Assembly (NCBI RefSeq): GCF_000149955.1
Contig: NC_030988.1
Coordinates: forward strand, 943,872 to 1,007,871
Reading direction: 5' to 3'
Length of the DNA: 64,000 bases
Source of the DNA: Fusarium oxysporum f. sp. lycopersici 4287
Lineage: Eukaryota > Ascomycota > Sordariomycetes > Hypocreales > Nectriaceae
In this document: positions 1 to 10,948 of the stretch, in pieces
Layout: every line of letters starts with the position of its first letter
How positions within the stretch are numbered: the first letter of the stretch is position 1
Translations under genes and position numbers: made by a program
The notes under the pieces: generated by a model
Seen by the model: the letters and a program-made list of their open reading frames with translations, nothing else
What the model was told of the DNA's origin: nothing
The model's database searches: none

Positions 1-83
1 ACTGGGAACTCAATAGCGGAGGAGCTTGTGAATTCTACCAGTAACGTGACTATCGGTTTGGATGCGAGGTATACTTAAACGCA

Positions 84-856
84 TCAGCTAACACGAGGGG
101 CGACTTTCTCGTAAGGGCTACCAGAGTTGAAGTCCGTGGGAGGCATGTAACCGTAGGGCATGTAAGGAGTGGATCCTTCGTCTCCCACTTCAATGGCATC
201 TCCAAAGTGTGTCATGGAAGGGAGTGTCGCTGCAGACATTGTCATGTAGTTGGGGTGGCTATGAGCGGCTGTGATGGCTAGGTATGGCTGAGCGAAACCG
301 TAGGGTGCGAGGAGGATCTCATCGGGAACAGAGTATGTTGAGTATGTGAACTGAGAAGGGCTATCTGAGCGAGCTCGATCATCGTAGGTGCCGGAGAAGA
401 AAGGCTCGTCAGTAGGCTCCATGGGAGGAGTGAACTGACCCTTGGAGACAATAGGCCTTCTGGGAGTTGCGGGTTGCGGTTTTTGAGATCTGGGTGCGGC
501 GAGGGATTGCTTCGACTTTGCAGATTTCTGTGGCTGCTTGTCGGACTCGGCATCGTCAGAGGAACTAGCACGGCGCTCAAGGTCTTCAAGACGGCGCTTG
601 AGCTTCTTGCCTGAAAGAAACTGTTAATTCTGCGAAAACTGTTTGCATGACCCTATAATGAGTCTCAAGTCACCATACGATAGTTACGCTGAGCAATGCG
701 GTTCTGTATCCTCCGGCGCTCAGCGGGGTCTGGGATCTTGGTCCAGTCCTCGTCGGGTTTGGCAGAAGCACTGAAAGCACTACTCGTACTCGAGTATTGT
801 CTGTGACGTGAAGGGGCTGCCGAATAGGCGTAGGCAGGTTGCATAGCCATTGCCAT
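84..856 (-). CDS. bZIP transcription factor
   Basis: Two exons, 856-679 and 610-84, flank a 68-bp GT-AG intron (611-678); the joined product is about 234 residues. Joining the exons restores a fungal bZIP basic region: the motif [18 protein letters not shown] at the end of exon 1 continues into [14 protein letters not shown] in exon 2. The N-x7-R DNA-contact signature is present. The leucine-zipper heptads are weak, as in other short fungal bZIPs of this type. The rest is Ser/Pro/Tyr-rich and probably disordered. I chose the ATG at 856 (MAMAMQ); an in-frame start at 889 would add 11 residues. It should act in the nucleus as a DNA-binding regulator, but the targets cannot be read from the sequence. 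Confidence 0.85.
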
Positions 857-2369
857 GGTGTTTGAATGGTGAGTCAGCAGTTGGCGCAATTGTATTCCAA
901 GTCAAGAGATACTGTTGTGATGAAAATTGGTGATCAATATCGGAAATATTTGGGAGTATTGTCACTTCACTGGACCTGTTGCAAGCCAGAGCCGGTGATC
1001 GATTGAGAAATAGACGGAAAGTAAGATGGAAATATGAAGGGAAGAGATTGTATATTAATACTCTCGTACCGTAACATGGACATGAGGCACTGCACTCGAT
1101 GTTGGAAAGCCAGAACACAACCAGTATGGTTGCCTTGTCGCCTTTCTGATGCCTTTACTGTCTGCCCTACAAGGCAACTAGCACCTCAACATTGCATAAG
1201 ACATTTTCATCAATCATGGCCAGTTCAGCCTCACTGTTGATTTTGTAGCTCGGTCTGGGGGGCTGAAAGTATCTCAAATCACTCATGCTGTGCCCCATGA
1301 AGATTTCCCAAATCGGTATCCACCCCTTCGGTTGGACCAATGGTTTCTAGCATCGGTGCTTCTCTATAAGGGCCGAGTAGCGCCTCAAAGCAGGGTATCG
1401 CCAGGCAGCAGCTGAGGCTCTGCTGTTTCAACAATCATACCAGGAGTAGAAGAGGCGAGAGGCTGAAAGCATCCAGGTCTGCTTGGCCAGACGTATCCGG
1501 GGTGCTCCTCAAACTCATGAGTCACGTGTTGTATTTTGGGCTGCCGCAGGTCTTCCATTTGGTTGAGGCCTGCAACAAGGGCGCGAAAGGCAGCTCAACG
1601 GCGTCTAGACAGTAAGTGACCTATCAAAATTCGCCGCCTCGTCTTAACTAGGGTTTCATCTGGCTTGCAGGCATCCAAACTGCTCGAAGTTGCAGAATTA
1701 AGGCTACAGTCCACGGCCTCGAGACGAACCAAGATCAGCTGTTTGTCCGGCTGAGGAACTCCGCCTCAGCTTCAGTACTGGGAGAATAAAAAAGATGTCG
1801 AGCCTGCAGAGCCAACTATGGGGGTAGCAACCAGGCCAATACGGGTCTTACGGTCAAAGATCTTGGAACTCTGCGCTTGATCACTAAAGGAAGTGATGAG
1901 CCTGAACCTGAGCCTGGAGATTTTGGCGAAGCCACGTTGAAAACCACTCCGAACATCAGACGGTTACGAAAGGGGGTTCGAAATAAGGATGAAGGTCTGG
2001 AATTTGAACTTGCTGGCAGATAGAGAGGTTTAAGGGTCGCCGGATTGCTGGAGAGCGCAAGCAAAACAACGAACTGATCGACCCAATTTTCAAACAATGG
2101 CCCGCTGCCTGTAGAACTACTTAGACGGAGCATTCGTAAGAAAGGGATAGACTGAAATAGCTATGTTATAGAACACCTACAAATAATGCCTAAGATACGT
2201 AGCTTACAAGGTCCCATTCCGGACGCAAAGCAGGGGCTTATTGCGTACCATGCGAATTTGTCCAGAGAAGCCTAACCTGCCCAAAACTCCCACCTAGTAA
2301 GCTGGCAGTTGACCTATTTTATTACCATCTCTGTCTGTCATGTCTCGTCTAGATCATTTTCATTGAGCT
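857..2369. other. intergenic, no supported gene
   Basis: About 1.5 kb upstream of the bZIP gene. Short open frames on both strands show no recognisable domain and no convincing splice chain. Parts of 1400-1800 look like worn coding sequence with stops, but I cannot name a family. Confidence 0.5.
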
Positions 2370-2765
2370 ATGCCACATTCCTGTCCAGACCCTTTCCCCG
2401 CTATAGCTGGAAACAACTTCCAAAAGACGAAATGGTATTTCTTTATCTTACCGCCAGAACTTAACTTCATAATTGCTACTTTCCCTGAGCCAAAAGAACT
2501 TGCCACTTTGCTTCGCACTAGCAAGCAAATTTACCCTATCATTGACAACTTGTTATATTACCGCGATGCGAAGAGCGACAGCCCAGATGCGCTACTGTGG
2601 GTTGTAAAGAAAGGAAGGTTAAACACAGCTAGGAAGGCCATCATTGCTCACAAGTGGCAGTGTACTTCCCGTGACATAGAGTCCGAATGCACAATTCAAT
2701 CGACACTAGACAGGTTCCTTTGCCTAGCATCATCGGAGGTGGGTGCAGTGGCTTGCGTTGGATGA
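2370..2765 (+). pseudogene. F-box/ankyrin-type protein, 5' fragment
   Basis: The open frame starts at an ATG at 2370. From about residue 26 it reads like a fungal F-box start (LPPELNFIIATFPEPKELATL, then a tract resembling SKQIYPIIDNLLYYRDAK). This is followed by ALLWVVKKGRLNTARKAI, which resembles the first ankyrin-like helix of fungal F-box/ankyrin proteins. F-box proteins serve as SCF ubiquitin-ligase adaptors. The frame stops after 131 residues, whereas intact relatives usually carry many ankyrin repeats. The sequence from about 2750 reads better on the opposite strand, so this is probably a truncated gene joined to unrelated DNA. The family call rests on pattern resemblance only. Confidence 0.5.
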
Positions 2766-2962
2766 CTTTCATCAGCTCATCCACGTCTGTTTCGAAGTTG
2801 ATCTGATCACTAAGGTTGGGAGTTTCGTCGTAGGTGATGGTCTCCGAACCAGCATTTGGGTTGGTGGCCATGGTTCTGACAGTCCCAACTTGCGAATTAC
2901 TTTGTGCCGGAGAAGGTGCTTGTTCGGTATGTTTATATTTGATATCCCCTAGATGCGAGGGG
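2755..2962 (-). pseudogene. possible transcription-factor tail fragment
   Basis: On the minus strand this stretch encodes a Pro/Ser/Gln-rich segment ending in NFETDVDELMKVIQ. That resembles the tail of some fungal C2H2 regulators, but I am not sure of the family. It abuts the F-box fragment in the opposite orientation and has no start or stop of its own, so it looks like a translocated scrap. Confidence 0.25.
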
Positions 2963-3011
2963 ACTCGGCCGTGGTCCTCATCATGTCCTACCGGACGGCG
3001 ATCATCACATA

Positions 3012-3051
3012 TTTTTTTCTTTTTTCTTTTTTTTTTTTTTTTTTTTTTTTT
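3012..3051 (+). repeat. poly-T tract
   Basis: Forty bases of almost pure T, interrupted only by C. On the minus strand this is a poly-A run that could be the tail of a retroposed scrap. I see no target duplication to prove that. Confidence 0.6.
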
Positions 3052-3060
3052 GACAGGCAT

Positions 3061-4312
3061 AGAGTGGTGTGGAGTTGTAGACGACCTTTGATATCCTCCA
3101 AGTTGTTACGGGTTGGGAACTCGATGCTGAGGTGTTGTGAGACCGCCTACTAGACCGGAACTGCAAAGAATATTTGAATCAGAGCATAGTGGCCGGAAAG
3201 TTGCTGTGGCCTGCCTTCGTGTCTCGGGACGCCTGGTGCCTGATGATTGAGGATTAAGAGCCGTTTGAAATTTCAAGTCAGTCTTGCTCCAAAGGCTCGG
3301 TCAACAGTTTTTGTTGTTTTGATCGGAGCTCAAGGGAATACCGGGTAAGACTTGGCGCCGTTAGGGATGAACAGACAGTTCATGACAGTTCAGAGACAGT
3401 ATCGGAGCACAACAGAAGTAAAGTTAAACTGAATTTGCGTAGAGAAGCCGAAGTAAAATATGTACAAGAGCATAAATGGTGGTACGAGTTATGGGCGGGA
3501 GACTTGACCAGGTAGCTGAGCAACAAGGAGGATTCAGGTACATACCCATGGCTTGAGGAGAAAGTTGATATTATAACAGGCTTCCTGCCCCTGAGCACTC
3601 CTCCGAGAGCGAACCACTTAATCTCTCTCAAATAATCACATGGATTCAATTGAATCCCGTGGCCGCCAAGTCAATGAAGGCGAGATCAGGATCGACGTTG
3701 GTGGCATCATTCATCCCCTGCACAATTATGCACCTGGTCCGATGGGTCAAGACTCTTGCTGGCTGCCAAGACAGATTACGCGTGTAGCGAGCCGACGTCA
3801 ATTCCCGCTTTCTTCATTACTTGCTGTATAGGGCAAGGTAACGTCTCGGGGCCCACTAGCCGCCGGATGTGGAGCTGATGATCCGTACCTGGCCCACTAT
3901 CTCAGCTCCTACCGCCACGACAGGGGTTCTCCCTGCTTCTGTAATCTTTCTTGTAAACGCAAGATGCGATCCTCAACAATAGCGCATGTCTATCACGACC
4001 AATAAGCCTCACTTGCCCACGGTAACACACGGACTAGCCTTTATCTGATTGAGCACCACCAATAAAGGTAGACGCCATCATGTGCAGCGGAAAGTATGAA
4101 TGTGGTTATTCTCATTTCGAGTCAACTTTCTCGTTGAAGCTAAGTCATGTTACCGCCACTTCCGCGAACCTTTTTTACTCTAGAGTTGTCTACTAGGCTT
4201 ATAAATGCGGCAGATAGCCCATAGAAGTATGTTATTCAAGAGACCGTTGCTAGTTAAGTATCTAACACTTTGATACCAACAAGCGTCTTTTTCGTTAGCC
4301 CTGGTCTTTTAT
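3061..4312. other. intergenic, no supported gene
   Basis: Open frames of 60-90 codons on both strands, including one from an ATG at 3640 (+), show no domain and no clear splice partners. No RNA gene seen. Confidence 0.45.
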
Positions 4313-4378
4313 TTGTCTTATCATTTGAACGCTCTGCGCTCCATAACTTTTCCATATTGTGCACTCTCTCTGAGCGCA

Positions 4379-4736
4379 ATGTCGCCCCGTCACAACTGCA
4401 ATGTCATCAACGATGACAAAAACGATAAATTTCACGTCGATATGGAGGATCACAACGGCATTTTCGGTGATGACAGTTGCGATTTTTCCATCTACAGCGA
4501 TGACACCAACGATGATGCCGTCCTCGAAGTGCGCAAACTTGTAAGCGTATATTGCATCTACCCTATGGATTGGCGTTGATACTTTTCATTAGTTTGACTC
4601 GGCTCATAGTTTCACTGTTAAACTACTTAAAAAAGGGGTACCGGATGAAGAGATACATGATGAGCTGCAAAAGCATCTCGAGAGTCGAATAATACTATTA
4701 CTTCATCGGGAACGTATATACGGATACCATAACTAA
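4379..4736 (+). CDS. small acidic protein, two exons, unknown function
   Basis: Exon 1 (4379-4540) and exon 2 (4593-4736) are joined in phase 0 across a 52-bp intron that starts GTAAGC and ends TTAG. The product is 101 residues from the ATG at 4379, or 123 from an in-frame ATG at 4313. The first half is rich in Asp, Asn and His (for example HVDMEDHNGIFGDD and YSDDTNDDAVLE). The second half is more basic and helical (VKLLKKGVPDEEIHDELQKH). There is no signal peptide, transmembrane span or family I recognise. The exact in-frame join to a clean stop is the main support. The function is unknown. Confidence 0.5.
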
Positions 4737-6290
4737 AGGTCTTTAATAAATTTCAAGGATTGGTTCGCCCCTTGACCTGATCCTGCCTCATAGTGAGAAT
4801 GTAGAGAATATAGCTCAATCTCTATTGACAGTATACAAATACCTTTTTTCTTACTTAGACATGCCCCGGATTAGATCTCCGATCGGCTGTGGTTATATCT
4901 TTCCCCCTCTACATCTTAGATGCTAATTGAGAACTTCCTTCCTTTCTTCTGTTGATCTTCCAGGTCTCTGCACTGGTTCCACTCATTCCTGCATCTGAGT
5001 CGGTGGCATCTATACGGTCCATCTTCGCAATTCTATAATGCTAGTGCGGTTCCCCATCAGAGCGGCAGAATATGCTGGTTACTGGTACAATATGATTCAA
5101 GAGTATCCAGCTCAGAAGGCCTTCTTTTGAAGCATCCTATACATTTCCCTCGAGTCTTTGTTAAGCATGAAAATCTTCATGTTCGGTGGTATAATCGCTG
5201 ACATGTACTATATATAGCTCGTTTCGGCCCTCAAACTTTCCATCGTCTTCTCCGATGCTTCATCCAGTTCTGCTTCTCGTATTTGGAGGTTTCCCAATAC
5301 ATTAGAACTCCTGATCCACCATTTTCTCCCTTCCTTCGTTGAAATCTAGGTTACTCGTCTCCCCGACACCTTGCTCGCCAGTTGCTGCCCCCTTCGACAC
5401 GTATCTACTAGATCTTTCACCCTCCGGCAACGGTGATGCTGTCACACCTCGGTTCTCCTCGAGACTTATCGAAAACCGAAAGTGCTTACCCCAATTGCTC
5501 ATCTCCTTCTTCAAAACACTTAAAACACGATTTGATACTTTCGAGAAGCGGGGCTACATCTTCCTTATCAACAGTCAGAAAGTTTCCCTGCCTCTATCTC
5601 GAAGATCCTTTGAGATAATCAGAAGACCCTCTTTGGTTGCGTAGTTTATACCGAACACTACACCACCTTTGAGAGTATACGTAGCGCGTTTATGATGCTG
5701 GTCGGAAGGCAGATCACCTCGCCCAGGTATTTCTGGGACAACAACTTTCGCCCATTTTCCAAGCAATCTACCAATTCTTTCAGAAAGACTTGGATTTGAT
5801 ACTGTCGATTCCCAGGTTCAATCAAAATATTTCTTTAAGGGAGATGCTCTGCAACCTGATTACCGCGTTGCCTTCCATCCCGTCTGCCAACCCAACAGGC
5901 CGATTCCACCTCTACTCCATCGAGTAGACACCCTCCGCTATGAACATGACTATCGCTTGAGCCTTTTGAAATTTCATCCGGTCGTTCTAGACACTAACAC
6001 GTCTTCTTTCTCTTGACCCTCCTCGCTTTTATTCCAGTTCCAGACTTGAGATTCCTCCCTTTACCGTGCTCGACTCTTTCCCAATAGAAGCTCAGTTATG
6101 ACTACTTCTATACGTCTGATTTTCTGTCTATGTCTTGGGCCTCAGCACAAGCTCACGTCTGTTTGTTGTTCGCTGCTCCTGGTCTTCTCGATCCATCTTT
6201 TTGCGCCCTGCTCGTGAATTTCTTCCCCTTTGTCACATTCCCTCGTCTACGAGGTTTGGGTATACGACCCTTTATGTGTTGTTTGATGAT
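4737..6290. other. possible decayed coding DNA, no named gene
   Basis: Long stop-free stretches occur on both strands. A plus-frame tract at about 5753-6014 includes SKYFFKGDALQPDYRVAF, and a minus-frame tract at about 5575-5800 includes YTLKGGVVFGINYATKEG. No splice chain joins them and no family is recognisable. Either could be a remnant of an old gene or element. Confidence 0.35.
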
Positions 6291-7649
6291 CTAGAGGGGT
6301 GCGTCAGCCATGGACTCAAATGTGATATCGTAGCATACCATCAAATTTTTCTTTGCTCCTGACAAATGCTTGTCATCTGGACACCGCTCGGTGTTCTTCA
6401 TCTTCGAATCTGTCATCCAAAATGCCAAAATTCTATCTAGGACTGGCACTAAGTCTTTATGATGGTCGTCATTTGTAATTGCATCATTACTGGTCTCCAG
6501 CAGTATGTGTTCCAAAGTAGATGGCGTCGTCCGTGAGTCCAGATACATATCACACACCGCGATAGAAGTCTCACAGGTGTGAACAGCGTGAACGGTACTC
6601 GGCGGCTGGTATAGTTTATAGCGTTCGCCCAGTAGTAAAGCAATTAGAGGAGGGCATCGACGATTGCCAGCAAAGTCTTTCAACTTCTTACCAGAGAAGT
6701 CATACGATAACATCCAGATCTTCAATCCCATCCACATGTCAATGCTGGTAGCCACACCCTCATGGTCAACATGAGCCATAGTGTCAGCTCCCTGAGATGC
6801 TGCGAGAGTTACCTCCATTGATTCTTTGAAGCCCGTTAAATCCACACCCTCTCTCTCAGCCTGCTCTACAACTCGCGGTATTATATCATAGCCAGGAATC
6901 TTTGCCATCCATCTGCTGTTGCCTGTCTTAATTTCAATCCGAATGTTGAGCATGTTGATGGACGGCATATCGTCACTGTAGAATCTCAACATTGCCTCTT
7001 GACCAGACCACTTCTCTGGAATCCTTTCAGGTGACTTTTTTCCTGAGTCGTACACATCAACCGATGGCAATTGAGCAATCTGCTTCTCGAGCTCTGCCCG
7101 TTCTAGGATGAAGTGATAGTAGTCTTCTTCTGTGATAGGTGGGGCAGGTATAACCATAGGTAGTAAACATGGCCCGTTTGTCAGGATTTCAATGGCCTCG
7201 TCCAGAGAGCAAAAAATGAACTCATCGAGGCTTTCCCCATACTCTTTTCGCATGTATTGATCTTTTGTGATGGGCTTGCCGGGCTGGACTGACCGTAGAT
7301 AGGCCAACGACTCTGTTGAGTCTTTGAACTCTCTTGTTGCGGGATCTAATGTCGAGATTTTTGTCTCGACCTTTTCGATTTCCTCTTCGAGGACTTTCTT
7401 CACCCATTCCACATAAGCGTCCATAGCCACTTTTCGACAATGGTCTACTTTCTTTGGACTACAATCCCGGGGTCGTTCGTGAAAATAGCAAGGGACAGCA
7501 GGAACCTGCTTCCTCATCTCACTGATTTTTGTTTTTGCACAAACTAGCATATGTTTCCGACGATCTGTTATAATCTTGTCACAGCCTGGGCAGGGCTTTG
7601 TAATGACGGAGTCGTACCAGTCTACCCATTGCTTTGGAGTTACACTCAT
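6291..7649 (-). CDS. JmjC/cupin-like protein with N-terminal zinc-binding motif
   Basis: A single open frame of about 452 codons from the ATG at 7649 (MSVTPKQW). The N terminus has a C-x2-C...H-x4-C arrangement (CPGCDKIITDRRKHMLVC) that may bind zinc. Near residues 290-380 there is a JmjC-like signature. AHVDHEGVAT supplies an H-x-D pair, a WMGLKIW strand follows, and PPSTVHAVHT supplies the distal His; together these form the usual 2-His-1-Asp iron site of Fe(II)/2-oxoglutarate enzymes. The middle is helical and charged. Many fungal JmjC-like proteins of this layout are uncharacterised, so histone demethylase activity is not implied. The gene starts about 160 bp from a 20-bp minisatellite on its upstream side. 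The JmjC call comes from motif reading alone. Confidence 0.6.
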   Translation of the reverse strand: MSVTPKQWVDWYDSVITKPCPGCDKIITDRRKHMLVCAKTKISEMRKQVPAVPCYFHERPRDCSPKKVDHCRKVAMDAYVEWVKKVLEEEIEKVETKISTLDPATREFKDSTESLAYLRSVQPGKPITKDQYMRKEYGESLDEFIFCSLDEAIEILTNGPCLLPMVIPAPPITEEDYYHFILERAELEKQIAQLPSVDVYDSGKKSPERIPEKWSGQEAMLRFYSDDMPSINMLNIRIEIKTGNSRWMAKIPGYDIIPRVVEQAEREGVDLTGFKESMEVTLAASQGADTMAHVDHEGVATSIDMWMGLKIWMLSYDFSGKKLKDFAGNRRCPPLIALLLGERYKLYQPPSTVHAVHTCETSIAVCDMYLDSRTTPSTLEHILLETSNDAITNDDHHKDLVPVLDRILAFWMTDSKMKNTERCPDDKHLSGAKKNLMVCYDITFESMADAPL

Positions 7650-7807
7650 GCTGGTCTTCCACGACTGGTATGTAACTTTACCCAATCCGAAACCGAAGCC
7701 AGTTGTAATGGCTAGCTACTTTGGTGCTCTCACAACGCCTAGCATAGCATACGCCCGATATAACAAGATTGTTTTGGAAACCGATAGCAAAATGAAATTC
7801 ATCCATT

Positions 7808-8075
7808 GACTGGGAGGGGGAGCTTCAGTGACTGAGAGGGAGTTGGCAAGGCTGGGAGGGAGCTGGTAATTCTGAGAGGGAGCTGGTAAGTCTGTGAGGA
7901 AGATACAATGGCCGAGAGGGAGCTTCGGTGACTGAGAGGGAGCTTCGGTAACTGGGAGGGAGATTCAGTGACTAGGAGGGATGTGGAACGACTGGGAGGG
8001 AGTTGGAAAAGACTGAGAGGGAGCTTCAATGGCCGAGAGGGGGCTTCGGTAACTGGGAGGGAGATTCAGTGACGT
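7808..8075 (+). repeat. degenerate 20-bp minisatellite, about 13 units
   Basis: About thirteen tandem units of 20-21 bp with consensus ACTGRGAGGGAGYTTSRGTR. Units differ at several positions but keep the GAGGGAG core. The array is purine-rich on this strand and lies directly upstream of the JmjC-like gene. The minus-strand open frame through it is a by-product of the repeat. Confidence 0.85.
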
Positions 8076-8607
8076 TGATAGAGCTCGAGTTCGACATTCT
8101 TGTAGGCTAATCGGCTACCTTCAAAACGGTGAGGCTGCAATCATCCAGACGTTGAGGTGCTATCCTTACACCCACCGCGCAGCCCCTGACTGTTCACGTA
8201 CATGAGGCTGCAGGATCACCAGTATGTTTACGTCCAACCAGCTATGGCTACATTTCGCTTTCTGGATCCCTGCTACAGCTTCCATCGAACCTCATGAGAG
8301 TGTGGGTTTCTCCAAAAGTTATGCCTAATACGTATATGGATTTTCCTTTTTTTTTTCTTTTTTTTAAGGAGTCCCTACCGTTCCATTTTATCCTCTGGTC
8401 ATATACTTCAAAGTTACTGGTGCAGACATACCAGACATGAAAGACATCTGGAGCTCCTACACTTTCATGAGCTTTAGGATCTTAAAGTTTAGTGTGCAGG
8501 GTGCTAGTGGCAGATTGGCACTAGACTGATCGGTACATGGCTACGGAAGCGAGTGGCTGGGATCTAGCGTCGATCCCTGCACTTGCGACGGCCTTGTCAA
8601 CCCCTGT
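8076..8607. other. intergenic, no gene
   Basis: Contains a short poly-T tract at about 8346-8367. No coding signal. Confidence 0.5.
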
Positions 8608-8706
8608 CAGGTCTTTTTGCCTCGCGCTCCCCCTTCAGGTCTTTTTACCTCGCGCTCCCCCTCCAGGTCTTTTTACCTCGCGCTCGCCCTTCAGGTCTTT
8701 TTACCT
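8608..8706 (+). repeat. 28-bp tandem repeat, 3.5 units
   Basis: Units at 8608-8635, 8636-8663 and 8664-8691, then a partial unit to about 8706. Each starts CAGGTCTTTTT and continues CCTCGCGCTC. The array lies in the presumed 5' leader or promoter of the gene starting at 8757. Confidence 0.85.
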
Positions 8707-8756
8707 TTACACCATTCTCTTCTCGCCAAGTAACGAGGCAAGGCACACAGTCCAAT

Positions 8757-9879
8757 ATGGCAAACCGGTATATGCAAGTTATGATAAGTCGCATCAAAGA
8801 CTTTGAGAGAAATGCGTGCAACACCATTGACCCTGGGAGCGACTCGAAACAATTAACTAGCGCACTGGAAACTTTCCGTGGGACAGTTATCAATGTTGCC
8901 CTGTTTTCAGAAGCGGCCAAAGAATTACGTGATCGAGTCCATGGCCTTCCAAAGCGAGTCAAGAACGTTTTTGACTTTATAGATCAAGATCGACAAACCA
9001 CCAAAGAGACCAATAAGACTTACATCAAAAACAACGAAATTCGACACAAGCTGAAAACGGAGGTCAAAATCCATACTGTCGTGTTTTTAGGCATAACACT
9101 GGCTGTTAACAGAATCAAGTCTCTCAAAATTAATGATTTCCAAGAAATATGTAGGCTTGCTGAGCAATACATACAAGTTCACAACCTCAAGTCCGACCTT
9201 GAGCAGAAGGAATTTCTCCTTGTCATCCCGGGTTGGATAAAATCCATTCCCAAATGGGCTGGAGGTATGTTTTCAACCCCGTCAAGAAAAGGCTTCGAAT
9301 CTCATTATAGGAAGACTATGAAGTGTTCAAGGAAACTGTTGTGCGAAAATGTTTGAGCAAGAATCTCGCAAACGATAATGCTGGATGCGAAGCCGATGAG
9401 CCGGCCCCCAAAAAGAGGAAAGTACTTCCTTTGGTTGTTAAACAAATCGATGGCGACCAAGCTTTAACATCAATAAGGCGAAGGCCGGATCTAGTCGATT
9501 CGAGGGCAATCCTTGACGCCTGTGAACCCGGCTCTGACCAGCCCCTGTGTTTATCTTTCTTCCCAAGAGCAGAAACAGCAAGTTTATTTGAAAGTTTATC
9601 AATAGGTATTGATCAAAGTATGTTCAAGCTTGACAGTTACCAAACCATCCTAACCAAACAATAGCAGCAGGAGCAAAAAGCAGCTCATCGAATGCTCGTT
9701 CATGGCGGGTCAAGAGTGAGGAAAGTTGCGAATATGTCTTGAAAGATTTACCTTCCGTTGACCCTATAGCAACACTTATGGTCTCTGCGACGAGGGAAGA
9801 GTTCTATTTAAATTACTTTGTTACTAAAGAGATATCGCAAGCATTGGAACAGCTACCGGGATCTGTTAGATGCGATTAA
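8757..9879 (+). CDS. unknown nuclear protein with SV40-type NLS, three exons
   Basis: Exons 8757-9264, 9315-9617 and 9665-9879 give a continuous frame of about 341 residues. Intron 1 (GTATGT start, AAG end) has a weak acceptor; intron 2 (GTATGT start, TAG end) is canonical. Exon 3 is too short to stand out as an ORF, but it keeps the frame to a TAA (tract REEFYLNYFVTKEISQALEQ). Residues 1-165 are mainly helical and basic. Around residue 205 the motif PAPKKRKVLP matches the classic monopartite nuclear localisation signal. No catalytic or DNA-binding domain is recognisable. The 28-bp repeats upstream may affect its expression; that is inference. Confidence 0.6.
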
Positions 9880-10301
9880 TTATCAACTCTTGGTCGGCTC
9901 ATATCGAGGCTGATCCGGGCCCTTTGACGGATTGATACAGTCAGGATAGAGGTGGCCACTAGATAGTGATTGAGTCACTGGAAATTAGGTAGGCCGACTA
10001 GTGTATGCATATTAATTCTTGAGCTCTTCTAAATCTTGCCTCTAACTGCCTGTCCATGTCACTTTCTCATCGAATAGTTCGGAGCCATCTCGCCATTGAC
10101 TGGATAATTGCTACAGGGTAGCTTCTCCACCATCGTGAGCTCCACAGTTCATTAATGCACAAACAACGTCATCAATACTAGGGGTAGTTCCTTTTCTCAA
10201 TATTGGACGCCGCTCATGCTTGGCAGTACTCAGAGGTTTCACACATACGTGCGTCTCTCCGGACAAAGCCTCTGTGTCCGACCGCCAACTCCAACCTGTC
10301 A
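9880..10301. other. intergenic; possible 3' extension of the next gene
   Basis: A minus-strand open frame (10111-10301) follows the stop of the gene at 10302-10948. A GTAG donor-like site overlaps that stop, so a further exon is possible but not supported by a clear acceptor. Confidence 0.35.
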
Positions 10302-10948
10302 CTACCTCCTCGGCTTCATCTGCAGGTCAACCAAAATCATGTATCCATAGTCTGGGAAAACATGCTCTGCCCACTTCTTCTTAGAAAGCCCAGTGATAAT
10401 GTACTCGAGTCCAAAAATCGACTCGAGGTGGTGTTTCGTCACATAGCCAGTGAATGTATCATATAATGCCAAGCCCACTTCACATAGATCAGGCAGCGGG
10501 CTTAGACAATATTCAACAGGTACTAGCTTGCCTCCTACAACGACAAATTTACGTCCACATAACTGATCGAGGTGAGTTCCTCGGTTTGTAGCAGTCTTTC
10601 CGTAATAGTATCGCAGTTGTTTATGTTTACCGAAGTTCCAAACCATATGAGAACCGGGTTGTACTGGGATATGCCGATGCGGACGAATTATGGCGAATTG
10701 ATTTGTAGCATTAAACCGCTCGAGAATGGCCCTTAGGAGAGGAAGATGGTATTTATACTCGTTTTCGTCTATCAGAAATATATCTTCCAAAGGGAGTCCC
10801 CGATATCTATATATATGAGCGATATGTTACACATAAAAAATCGAGAGTCGCACGTATAACAAGACTCATCTAAATCGTCATGCGTGAGCCTTCGCTGAAG
10901 TCCAGCAATCAAGTTGTCCTTGACGCATGAACTCTTTATGAGAGCCAT
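10302..10948 (-). CDS. hypothetical protein, two exons
   Basis: Exon 1 (10948-10854) starts MALIKSSC; exon 2 (10806-10302) includes RGLPLEDIFLIDENEYKYH. They join in frame across a 47-bp intron (GTGCGA start, TATAG end) to give about 199 residues. A 26-bp alternative intron would also keep the frame but is too short to be likely. Exon 2 carries a compact mixed alpha/beta sequence with VWNFGKHKQLRYYYGKTATN and GLALYDTFTGYVTKHHLES. I do not recognise the family and see no signal peptide. Its left end is uncertain because a splice donor overlaps the stop. Confidence 0.45.

Noticed and set aside
1816..2133. 105-codon minus ORF
   Set aside because: No domain, low-complexity Ser/Leu/Pro composition and no splice partners.
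7799..8029. 76-codon Leu/Ser/Pro-rich minus ORF
   Set aside because: Translation of the 20-bp minisatellite only.
7808..8075. CRISPR-like array
   Set aside because: Units are contiguous without spacers, and the genome is eukaryotic.
8583..8756. N-terminal extension of the NLS protein
   Set aside because: It encodes the 28-bp repeat (a repeated RSFYLALPLQ pattern) and starts at TTG; the ATG at 8757 fits better.
10807..10832. 26-bp intron in the gene at 10302-10948
   Set aside because: Keeps the frame but is too short for splicing; the 47-bp intron ending at the same acceptor is preferred.
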